Source of the DNA: Pyxidicoccus parkwaysis | Lineage (GTDB): Bacteria > Myxococcota > Myxococcia > Myxococcales > Myxococcaceae | Assembly: GCF_017301735.1 (NCBI RefSeq) | Contig: NZ_CP071090.1 | Span: 10,034,001-10,098,000 of the forward strand | Direction of reading: 5' to 3' | Length of the DNA stretch: 64,000 nucleotides | Shown here: one piece after another, positions 25,017 through 32,714 of the stretch | Layout: each line of letters opens with the position of its first letter | How positions within the stretch are numbered: the stretch's first letter is position 1 | Notes under the pieces: model-generated | Told to the model about the DNA's origin: nothing | The model's database searches: none | Seen by the model: only the letters and a program-made list of their open reading frames with translations | Made by a program: the position numbers and the translations under genes

Positions 25017-26885
25017 GGTGTACTGCGTGGGCGTGTTGAGGAAGCCCTTGAGCTGCACGCGCCACGTGCCCGCCACCGGGTGCGGAATCGACACCGACTC
25101 ACCGGTGGACGTGCCGTTGGTGCTGGAGCCCACCAGCGCGCCGTTCGGCCCATAGACATACAGGTCCATGTCCAGCGCCGGGTTGCCCCAGTCCGTGGTG
25201 ATGCGCAGCGCGCTCGCGCCCTCGGGCACGACGAGGCTGTGGTTGTCCTCGGCGGCCAGCAGCGTCACGTCCGCGACGGGGATGTTGACGCTGAGATTCA
25301 CGCTGCCCGTCCAGCCCGGCAGCGCGGTGGTCTGCGTGGTGTAGCGCGTGCCCGCCGTCTCGGATGCGACGCGCACGGCGGCGTATGCATCCGCGTAGCC
25401 CGCGCCCACCTCCCACAGCTCGAGCTGCCGCGTCGTCCCATCCGCGTTCTTCGCGAACATGGGCTTCGCGGTGGAGGTGAGGGCCGCCAGCACGCCGTCC
25501 ATGTTCAGCGCCGGGTTGACCTCGAGCATCAGCGCGACGACGCCGGCCAGGTGCGGCGTGGCCATGGAGGTGCCAGAGATGGACGCGTAGAAGGGCTCCG
25601 GGTGCAGGCCATCCAGGCCGAGGTACGGCGGGACGATGGCCGGATTGCCGGTGGTGGCGCGCGCCGCGACGATGTTCACCCCGGGCAGGGTGATGTCCGG
25701 GTGGTGCAGCGAGTCTCCGGGCACGCCGCGGCTGGAGAAGTCCGCCAGCGCGCCGGGCAGGTCCTGGCTCACGAGCGGGTTGGTGGCCCCCATCGTGTCC
25801 TTCGCGGTGCCGGCCGCGACGGAGATGACGCACGGCGAGGCGCTGTACGGGTTGAGCGTGTCCGCGTCCGGTCCCTCGTTGCCCGCGGCGAAGACAACGA
25901 CGACGCCCAGGTCATACGCGCGCTTGCTGGCGATGGAGATGGGGTTGAACGGCGCGAAGCGGCCGGTGGTGCCCCACGAGTTGGAGATGACGCGGATGTT
26001 GTGCGCCTCGCGCACGTCCGGGTCGAGGAGGAAGTCGAAGCCCTCCAGGCTGTAGAGGATGCTGATGGCCTCGCCCGCGCCCACGCCGACGAGCGTCGCG
26101 CCCGGCGCCACGCCCTTGTACTTGCCACCCGAGCGCGCGCCCGAGCCGGCGATGGTGCTGGCGCAGTGCGTACCGTGGCCGCTCGTCAAGTCACTGTCCG
26201 CCACGTCCACGTAGAGCGCGCCGCCCACCGGCAGTCCCGCCACCGGCGCGACAATCTTCACGTTGCGGCCAATATTCGGGAAGTCGCCGTGCGTGCCGTC
26301 GATGCCCGAGTCGATGACGCCCACGCCGATGCCGGCGCCGGTGGTCTGGAAGGCGGTGCGCGCGGTGTCCGCGCCGATGTACGCCACGCTCTGGTCCAGG
26401 AAGTACTGGAGCGGCCGGTCCTCGTAGATGGAGATGAGCCCCAGCGGCTGGAGCTGCGTGCGCAGCAGCGTCAGCGCCAGCGGCGTGACGGGCAGCTTCA
26501 CCACCACCATGGGCAGCGCCTTCAGCGTGCCCAGCCCCTTGCCCAGTTGGAGGCCCAGCAGCGAGGACAGCGTCTGCACCGCGGGCGCGAGCGCCGCGTC
26601 GGTGTTGAAGGACAGGATGAGCGTGCGCGTGGTGCCGTCCGCCTTCAGCGCCGGGTCCACCACCGCCTGGGTCAGCGCGGACTGGGCCTGCGCGGTGGCG
26701 TAGAGCGCGGTGCAGGCGCTGGGAGCGGCGGCCGTCGGAGACTCGACAATCTTCTTGTTGGAGGCGCTGCTCGCGGCGGCGCGGGCCGTGCCCACGGAGC
26801 TCGCCGTCTCGGACGGCTGCCCCGAGCCGCATCCCAGCGCGGCACAGGTGGTGATGGCCCAGCCCAGCGACTTCAACCGCTTCAT
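24978..26885 (-). CDS. Subtilisin-family (S8) serine peptidase, lipoprotein
   Basis: A 635-residue exported protease. The signal peptide ends in a lipobox (CAALGC). An inhibitor-like propeptide covers about 60-165. The catalytic domain shows Asp in GVIDSGIDGTH, His in SGHGTHCAST, the oxyanion Asn in FAAGNEGPD and Ser440 in SGTSMATPHLAG. The last 110 residues form a beta-rich pre-peptidase/P-type domain (WGNPALDMDLYVYGPNG). It degrades proteins at or outside the outer membrane, as expected of a predator. The ATG at 26885 is set by the signal peptide. The 3' end is embedded in a repeat that continues past the stop codon. Confidence 0.93.
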   Translation of the reverse strand: MKRLKSLGWAITTCAALGCGSGQPSETASSVGTARAAASSASNKKIVESPTAAAPSACTALYATAQAQSALTQAVVDPALKADGTTRTLILSFNTDAALAPAVQTLSSLLGLQLGKGLGTLKALPMVVVKLPVTPLALTLLRTQLQPLGLISIYEDRPLQYFLDQSVAYIGADTARTAFQTTGAGIGVGVIDSGIDGTHGDFPNIGRNVKIVAPVAGLPVGGALYVDVADSDLTSGHGTHCASTIAGSGARSGGKYKGVAPGATLVGVGAGEAISILYSLEGFDFLLDPDVREAHNIRVISNSWGTTGRFAPFNPISIASKRAYDLGVVVVFAAGNEGPDADTLNPYSASPCVISVAAGTAKDTMGATNPLVSQDLPGALADFSSRGVPGDSLHHPDITLPGVNIVAARATTGNPAIVPPYLGLDGLHPEPFYASISGTSMATPHLAGVVALMLEVNPALNMDGVLAALTSTAKPMFAKNADGTTRQLELWEVGAGYADAYAAVRVASETAGTRYTTQTTALPGWTGSVNLSVNIPVADVTLLAAEDNHSLVVPEGASALRITTDWGNPALDMDLYVYGPNGALVGSSTNGTSTGESVSIPHPVAGTWRVQLKGFLNTPTQYTGTAAVDRLVPLP

Positions 26886-27128
26886 GGAGAACCCCGGCGA
26901 ACGTGGCCCGGTGCATCCGGGCATGAAGGTGTTGTGAATTGCCGTCGCGAGTGGATCTCCAAGCGGTGGACGTCCGCTGCCGGACATCCGCGCGCCCGTG
27001 GCGGCGTGGGTGGCAATGGTTTTTCCACACGGCCATGTCGACTCTTGCGCGCGGAGGCGGGGTCCGTCCGGACATGCCGGCGCGCCCCCGAAGAGCAGGC
27101 GTGAGGACCGAGCACGCGCGGGGGCACG

Positions 27129-28226
27129 GTGGCCGCTGAGCACGAGGTGGGAAGGCATCGCTCGCAGGTGACGCTGAAGACGGTGTTCACCGTGTGCTTC
27201 GCCGTGCTCGGCGTGGTGGCGCTGGTGGCGCTGGTGATTCGCACCACGGTGGCGCTCACCCTGACGGGCATCGCGATTCTGATAGCGCTCGCGCTGGAGC
27301 ACGGCGTGTCCTGGCTGGAGAAAAAGGGGCTGCGCCGGGGGCTGGGCATTGCCCTGGTGATGCTGGGCCTGCTGACGGTGCTGGTGGCGTTGGCGCTCCT
27401 GGTGATTCCCGCGGCGGTGGACCAGGTGGAAGCGCTGGTGGTGCAGTGGCCACACCTCTGGCAGGAGGTGCGCGAGTCGCGTCTCTTCCAGTTGATGAGC
27501 AGCCGGCTCTCCGGGCTGGGCTTTCCGCGCAAGCCGGAGGAGGCCGCGTCCCACCTGGCCGGCGAGGCGTCGCTGCCCAAGCTGGTGGTGCGAGCGATTG
27601 GCAGCGTGGTGGGCGTGGCCGGAGGAGCGCTCACCGTGTTCTTCCTGGTGGGCTTCATGCTCGCGTTCGGCGGGGGCATGCTGAAGCGGATGTTGGATTT
27701 GACGGGCCCCGAGCACCGGCTGCGCTACGTGCGGGTGCTGCGCAACGTGTACCGGGCCACCGGTGGCTACCTGGCCGGGCTCTCGCTCATCTGCACGGTG
27801 AACGCGACGCTCACCACCACGATGCTGGCGGTGCTGGGCGTTCCGTACTTCCTGCCGCTGGGCATCCTGAGCGGGTTCTCAAGCATGGTGCCCTACGCGG
27901 GTCCGGTGATTGCGGGCAGCTTCATCACGCTGCTGACGTGGGCCACGGGCGGCCTGTGGATGGCGCTCGGAGTACTGGTGTACTTCGTGTTGTACGGGCA
28001 GTTGGAGGGCAACGTGCTGGCGCCGCTGGTGTTCCGGCGCACGGTGCACGTCAACCCGCTCGTCGTGCTGCTCGCGGTGCTGTTCTGCGCGGAGCTGGCC
28101 GGAGTGGTGGGCGCGGTGGTGGCGGTGCCCGTGGCCGCCACCGCGCAAATCATCACCCGCGAGGTGCTGAGCTTCCGCAAGGAGCGCAAGCGGAAGGTGA
28201 AGGTCCTGCCTCCGGGACCGGCGTGA
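27129..28226 (+). CDS. AI-2E-family permease
   Basis: A 365-residue integral membrane protein of the AI-2E transporter family (PF01594 type), which includes putative autoinducer-2 exporters and Na+/H+ antiporter-like members; the actual substrate is not predictable. The N-terminal hydrophobic pair (FTVCFAVLGVVALVALVI and ALTLTGIAILIALALEHG) is followed by a soluble loop (about 95-150) and then six further segments, including LPLGILSGFSSMVPYAGPVI and the family signature in LYGQLEGNVLAPLV. The C terminus is basic (FRKERKRKVKV). The GTG start has a GGGGG upstream. It is divergent from the subtilase across 243 bp. Confidence 0.87.
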   Translation: MAAEHEVGRHRSQVTLKTVFTVCFAVLGVVALVALVIRTTVALTLTGIAILIALALEHGVSWLEKKGLRRGLGIALVMLGLLTVLVALALLVIPAAVDQVEALVVQWPHLWQEVRESRLFQLMSSRLSGLGFPRKPEEAASHLAGEASLPKLVVRAIGSVVGVAGGALTVFFLVGFMLAFGGGMLKRMLDLTGPEHRLRYVRVLRNVYRATGGYLAGLSLICTVNATLTTTMLAVLGVPYFLPLGILSGFSSMVPYAGPVIAGSFITLLTWATGGLWMALGVLVYFVLYGQLEGNVLAPLVFRRTVHVNPLVVLLAVLFCAELAGVVGAVVAVPVAATAQIITREVLSFRKERKRKVKVLPPGPA

Positions 28227-28232
28227 GCCGCC

Positions 28233-29564
28233 TCAGCCGCCCGCCACCTCGCGCAGCGACGCCTCCACGCCCGCGAGCAATTCGTCCAGCGCCGCGTCCG
28301 GGATGTTGAGCGCGGGAGCGATGTACACGGTGTCGCCGAGCGGCCGCAGGTACAGCCCGCGCCGCCGGGCGGCCTCGTACACGCGCCAGCCGCCGCGCGC
28401 GAGGTAGCCCCCGCCACCCAGGTCCACCGCGCCCACCATGCCGATGGCGCGCGGGCGCACCAGTCCCGGAATCGTCTGGGCCATCCGCTCGAACGCGGCG
28501 CGGATGCGCGGCGCCTTGCGCGCCACCTGCCCGAGCACGTCCTCGTCCCGGTACACGGCCAGCACCTCGCGAGCCACCGCCGCGCCCAGCGGGTTCCCGC
28601 AGTACGAGTGCCCGTAGTACAGCGCCCGCTGCGGCGCGCCGAGGAACCCGGAGAAGATGCGCTCGGACGCGAGCGTCGCGCCGAAGGGCAGCAGGCCGCC
28701 GGACAGCGCCTTCGCCAGGCAGAGCAAATCCGGCACCACGCCGGCCAGGTCCACCGCGAAGCGCGCGCCGGTGCGGCCCAGGCCGGTGAAGACCTCGTCG
28801 GCGATGAGGAAGGTGTCCACCGCGCGGGTGGCCTCGCGCACCGCGCGCACGAAGTCCGGCGAGTACATCAACATGCCCGCCGCCCCCTGCAGCACGGGCT
28901 CCAGGATGACGCCGGCAATCTCGTCCGGGTGCGCGCGCAGCGTGGCCTGCACCTGCTCGAAGGCGCGCTCCCAGCCGCCCTCCTCCGCCGGGGACGGCAC
29001 GTGCACCACGTCGAACAGCAGCGGGCCGAACACCTCGCGGAACAGCGGCACGCCGCCCACGCTGGTGGCGCCAATCGTCTCGCCGTGGAAGGCCTCGGAC
29101 AGGGTGATGAAGCGCGAGCGGCGCGGACGCTCGTTCTGCGCCCAGTACTGCGCCGCCATCTTGATGGCCACCTCCACCGCCGTGCTGCCGTTGTCGGAGA
29201 AGAAGACGCGATTCATCCGCTCGCCCGCGGGCAGCGAGGCCTGCTCCGCGCCCGGCGCAATCGCGGCCAGTTCCGCCGCGAGCAGCGCCGCCGGCTCATG
29301 TGTCACCCCGGCCAGCGAAACGTGAGGCAGCCTGCCCGCCTGCTCGACGAGGGCGCGCACGAGGCGCGGGTGCCGGTGGCCCAGCGTGGACACCCACCAG
29401 GAGCCATTCGCGTCGAGGTAGCGCTTCCCATCCACGTCCCAGAAGTACGGCCCCTCCGAGCGGGCGACGACGAGTGGGTCCGTCTGCGCGATGTACGTCT
29501 CCATCGCGGTGTACGGGTGCCACACATGGCCCTTGTCCCGCTGGATGATGTCCGCCCGCTCCAC
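28233..29564 (-). CDS. bioA: Adenosylmethionine-8-amino-7-oxononanoate aminotransferase
   Basis: A 443-residue class-III PLP aminotransferase. It makes 7,8-diaminononanoate from 8-amino-7-oxononanoate, with S-adenosylmethionine as amino donor, in biotin synthesis. Evidence: HVWHPYTAM at the N terminus (typical of BioA), LDANGSWWVSTLGHRHP, the substrate-binding SDNGSTAVEVAIKMA, the PLP-binding aspartate motif IADEVFTGLGRTG, and K285 in CLAKALSGGLLP forming the Schiff base. The GTG at 29564 follows AGGAG by 8 bases. It converges with the permease gene (6-bp gap) and is divergent from a desaturase. No other bio genes are in the window. Confidence 0.93.
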   Translation of the reverse strand: MERADIIQRDKGHVWHPYTAMETYIAQTDPLVVARSEGPYFWDVDGKRYLDANGSWWVSTLGHRHPRLVRALVEQAGRLPHVSLAGVTHEPAALLAAELAAIAPGAEQASLPAGERMNRVFFSDNGSTAVEVAIKMAAQYWAQNERPRRSRFITLSEAFHGETIGATSVGGVPLFREVFGPLLFDVVHVPSPAEEGGWERAFEQVQATLRAHPDEIAGVILEPVLQGAAGMLMYSPDFVRAVREATRAVDTFLIADEVFTGLGRTGARFAVDLAGVVPDLLCLAKALSGGLLPFGATLASERIFSGFLGAPQRALYYGHSYCGNPLGAAVAREVLAVYRDEDVLGQVARKAPRIRAAFERMAQTIPGLVRPRAIGMVGAVDLGGGGYLARGGWRVYEAARRRGLYLRPLGDTVYIAPALNIPDAALDELLAGVEASLREVAGG

Positions 29565-29671
29565 GTGGGTGCTCCTGGTGAGGTGATGTTTGGGGCTCCC
29601 AGCACTGGAGCCAGGGCCCGGCTGGATGCTGGCCGGGCGCGTCAAGTCAGCCCTCATGACGCTGCCATGAC

Positions 29672-30490
29672 ATGGGGGGTGTTTCTACCCGCATCATGGT
29701 CGTCCTCACCTTCTTCGTTTCGCACTGGCTGCTCTGTGTCTTCTTCCAGAGCTTCTTCCAGCACCGCTACGCCGCGCACCGCATGTACACCATGGGTCCA
29801 CGCACGGAGCGGGTGATGCATCTGCTCACGTACCTGGTGCAGGGCTCGTCGTACCTGTCGCCTCGCGCGTACGCGGTGCTGCACCGCGAGCACCACGCGT
29901 TCTCCGACACGGAGAAGGACCCGCACTCGCCGCACTTCTTCAAGGACGTGTTCCGGATGATGTGGCACACGAAGAAGCGCTACGAGGACTACATCCATGG
30001 GCGCGGTCAGCCCGAGGCGCGCTTCCTGGGTGGCTACCCGGAGTGGCCGCTGGTGGACGACACGCTGCGCACCTCGTGGCTGGCCACGCTGGGCTGGGTG
30101 GCGCTGTACACGGCCTTCTACGTGACCTTCGCCACGTCGCCCTGGCAGTTCCTGCTGCTGCCCATCCACTTCATGATGGGCCCGGTGCACGGCGCCATCG
30201 TGAACTGGTGCGGGCACAAGTACGGCTACCGGAACTTCAACAGCAGCGACAAGTCGCGCAACACGCTGCCCGTCGAGCTCCTCTGCATGGGTGAGCTGTT
30301 CCAGAACAACCACCACAAGTACGGCAGCAGCCCGAACTTCGCGGCCCGCAGGTTCGAGGTGGACCCCACGTGGCAGGTGATGCGGGTCATGGCGAAGCTG
30401 GGCATCATCCGCATCGCCACCCCGCAGCGCGCCGTCTGGCCGGAGCCGCGCGAGGCCGCTCGCGAGGCCGGTGCCGCCCGCGCCGCCTGA
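29672..30490 (+). CDS. Acyl-CoA/fatty-acid desaturase
   Basis: A 272-residue membrane-bound di-iron desaturase, inserting a cis double bond (probably delta-9) into fatty acyl chains. The three histidine boxes are present in order: HRYAAH, HREHH (LHREHHAFSDTEKDPHSP) and NNHHKYG. Hydrophobic spans lie at FFVSHWLLCVFFQSFF and around LGWVALYTAFYVTF. The start is 29672; an ATG at 29696 is also possible. It is divergent from bioA across 107 bp. A strong terminator hairpin follows. Confidence 0.9.
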   Translation: MGGVSTRIMVVLTFFVSHWLLCVFFQSFFQHRYAAHRMYTMGPRTERVMHLLTYLVQGSSYLSPRAYAVLHREHHAFSDTEKDPHSPHFFKDVFRMMWHTKKRYEDYIHGRGQPEARFLGGYPEWPLVDDTLRTSWLATLGWVALYTAFYVTFATSPWQFLLLPIHFMMGPVHGAIVNWCGHKYGYRNFNSSDKSRNTLPVELLCMGELFQNNHHKYGSSPNFAARRFEVDPTWQVMRVMAKLGIIRIATPQRAVWPEPREAAREAGAARAA

Positions 30491-30501
30491 CGGGTCGCCC
30501 T

Positions 30502-30526
30502 GCCCGCCCCACGGCCTGGGGCGGGC
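30502..30526 (+). terminator. Hairpin terminator of the desaturase gene
   Basis: Perfect 10-bp stem GCCCGCCCCA/TGGGGCGGGC with loop CGGCC, 11 bp after the stop codon. Confidence 0.65.
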
Positions 30527-30723
30527 GCTCGCATGAGCTCGAGGGAGAGGCGGCCCCGCCCGCTCGCGGGCCTGATGCTGGTGCCCCCTCCCGCTGATGT
30601 CCTGGAAAGCGGCCCCCGAGCTGGCGGGAAGCAGGCGCCGAAGCCCCTCCCGCCGCCCGCCCGGTACCGGGCCGGGCAGTCAGTCAGCGGCAATGACGCG
30701 AGGGTCGCGTTAAATGAGCCCTC

Positions 30724-31923
30724 GTGCCCGCTGACACCCCGCTCCGCCTCCGCATCCTCGAAGCAGTGACAGACGTCCCGGCCGCCGCGTGGGACGCGCT
30801 CCTCGCCCCTGATGCGCCGCCCTTCGTGCGCCACGCGTGGCTCGCGGCCATGGAGGAGAGCGGCAGCGCCACCGAGGAGACCGGCTGGGCACCGCACCAC
30901 CTGACGCTGTGGCGCGGACAGAAGCTCGTCGCCGCCGCGCCCGCGTACCGCAAGTTCCACAGCATGGGCGAGTACATCTACGACTTCGGCTGGGCCGACG
31001 CCGCCGCCCGCCTCGGCGTGGAGTACTACCCCAAGCTCATCGTCGGCGGGCCCCTCTCCCCCGCCACCGTGCCGCGCCTCCTCATTGGCCCCGGCGAGGA
31101 CGTGCCCGCCCTGCGCCGCGCCCTCCTCACCGCCGCCACCGAGAGCGCCCGCGAGTCCGGCTGCTCCTCCGTCCACATCCTCTACCCCACCGCGGAGGAG
31201 GCGGACTTCCTCGAGGGCGAAGGGCTGGCCCGCCGCATCACCCTCCAGTTCCATTGGAAGAACCCGGGCTACCAGAGCTACGACGACTACCTGGCCCGCT
31301 TCGACTCCAAGCGCCGCAACCAGCTCAAGCGCGAGCGCGGCGCCGCCGCCACCCAGGGCATCCACCTGCGCACCGTGCGAGGCGAGGAGCTCACCCAGGC
31401 CCACGCCAAGCGTGCCTACGGCTTCTACACCTCCACCTGCGAGCGCCACGCCTGGGGCCAGATTCAGCTCACCCCGGGCTTCTTCGCCCGCGTCTTCAAG
31501 AACCTCCCCGACGCGGTGGAGATGGTGGAGGCGGTGAAGGGCCCGAAGGTCATCGCCGGGGCCTTCAACCTCGCCACCCGCGAGCGGCTCTATGGCCGCT
31601 ACTGGGGCGCCTTCGAGGAGCACCCCTTCCTCCACTTCCACGTCTGCCTCTACCACTCGGTGGAAGACTGCATCCGCGCCGGCCGCAAGGTCTTCGAGCC
31701 CGGCGCGGGCGGCGAGCACAAGGTCTCCCGGGGCTTCGAGCCCACCGCCGTGCACAGCGCCCACCTGATTTTCGACAAGCGGCTGGACGGCGCCGTCCGC
31801 CACTTCCTCGAACGCGAGCACCTGCGCCTCGCTCCGGCCGTGGAGGAGGCGGAGAGGATTTGCGGCCTCAAGCCCTGGCCCCTGGCCGGCAGCCCCGCCG
31901 CCGGGGGTGCCACCGGCACCTGA
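30724..31923 (+). CDS. FemAB-like / GNAT-fold protein (DUF482 type)
   Basis: A 399-residue protein of the PF04339 type, a tandem GNAT-fold group related to FemX/FemAB peptidyl transferases and often annotated as peptidoglycan-related. Family features: WDALLAPDAPPFVRHAWLAA, AAAPAYRKFHSMGEYIYDFGW, QFHWKNPGYQSYDDYL, KRRNQLKRER and a long C-terminal GAGGEHKVSRGFEP followed by SAHLIFD. The function is probably transfer of an acyl or aminoacyl group in envelope metabolism; the acceptor is unknown. The GTG start lies right before the conserved N terminus. It is alone in its direction until the SUFU-domain gene 104 bp downstream. Confidence 0.85.
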   Translation: MPADTPLRLRILEAVTDVPAAAWDALLAPDAPPFVRHAWLAAMEESGSATEETGWAPHHLTLWRGQKLVAAAPAYRKFHSMGEYIYDFGWADAAARLGVEYYPKLIVGGPLSPATVPRLLIGPGEDVPALRRALLTAATESARESGCSSVHILYPTAEEADFLEGEGLARRITLQFHWKNPGYQSYDDYLARFDSKRRNQLKRERGAAATQGIHLRTVRGEELTQAHAKRAYGFYTSTCERHAWGQIQLTPGFFARVFKNLPDAVEMVEAVKGPKVIAGAFNLATRERLYGRYWGAFEEHPFLHFHVCLYHSVEDCIRAGRKVFEPGAGGEHKVSRGFEPTAVHSAHLIFDKRLDGAVRHFLEREHLRLAPAVEEAERICGLKPWPLAGSPAAGGATGT

Positions 31924-32027
31924 GCGGGACTTCCGGCCCCCCCGGAGGCCCCCCGACTGTCAGCCCGAAGCAGCCCCGTGCTTGTCAAAGTTGTGAAACC
32001 GGGGCGAGACCGTAGAGTGTCCCCGTT

Positions 32028-32714
32028 ATGAAAGCCCCGGAGACGAACGAAGACTTCATCCAGTGGTACGAGGACTGCTGGGCGGACCGCGATGAGGTCG
32101 AGTACCCCAAGATGTTCGGCGCCATCGACGAAGGCGTCTTCACGCTCGACCAGACGGACGCGATTCAGGCGTGGATGGAGAGCGAGCTGGCCCAGGTCCA
32201 GGAGCCGGACCCGAACTGGGGCCCCATGGGCGTGCGCGTGGCACCGCCGAGCGCGGACTACCCGTACTGGACCTATGTCACCAGCGGCCTGTCCAACCCC
32301 TTCACCATCGCGCCCGGCGAGGAGTTCCCCGACGACGCGCCCAGCGGCATCGGCTACGAGATGGTCATCCACACGCCGGAGGAGGCTAAGTGGCCCGTCT
32401 TCCGGCTGCTGGACATGATGGCCTACAACCTCGTGTGCATGCGCGCCTTCGCCATGGGCCACCGCTACCCGGTGGAGGGGACGCTGGACGGCGGTGACTC
32501 CAAGCTGTCCGGCTTCGTCTTCGTGAGGGACCCGTCCCGCCCGGACCACTTCGTGCTGCCCAGCGGCAAGGTGCAGTTGATTACGCTGGTGGGCGCCACG
32601 AAGAACGAGATGGCCTTCGCCCGCTCCAACGGCATGGACAAGCTGATGGCCAAGCTGGTGGCGGCCGGCAGCGGCTACATCACCGTGCCGGACCGTGACG
32701 AGGTGAAGCTGTAG
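32028..32714 (+). CDS. Suppressor-of-fused (SUFU) domain protein
   Basis: A 228-residue cytoplasmic protein with a bacterial SUFU-like domain. The signature region is SGIGYEMVIHTPEEAKWPVFRLL in part, followed by MMAYNLVCMRA and a C-terminal FVLPSGKVQLITLVGAT segment. In bacteria this fold is widespread as immunity proteins of polymorphic toxins and as a partner-binding domain; no toxin gene is adjacent here, so the role is open. There is an acidic, Trp-rich N terminus (EDFIQWYEDCWADRDE). The start is ATG 32028. The next gene converges with no gap (32715). Confidence 0.82.
   Translation: MKAPETNEDFIQWYEDCWADRDEVEYPKMFGAIDEGVFTLDQTDAIQAWMESELAQVQEPDPNWGPMGVRVAPPSADYPYWTYVTSGLSNPFTIAPGEEFPDDAPSGIGYEMVIHTPEEAKWPVFRLLDMMAYNLVCMRAFAMGHRYPVEGTLDGGDSKLSGFVFVRDPSRPDHFVLPSGKVQLITLVGATKNEMAFARSNGMDKLMAKLVAAGSGYITVPDRDEVKL

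Noticed and set aside
24743-25159. 138-residue minus-strand ORF over the subtilase 3' end
   Set aside because: Read-through of the GGCAGCGGCACG repeats and the subtilase in a wrong frame; used only as evidence that the repeats encode similar peptides.
26886-27128. Extra small gene between subtilase and permease
   Set aside because: Only reverse-frame ORFs without ribosome-binding sites; the spacer is best read as divergent promoters.
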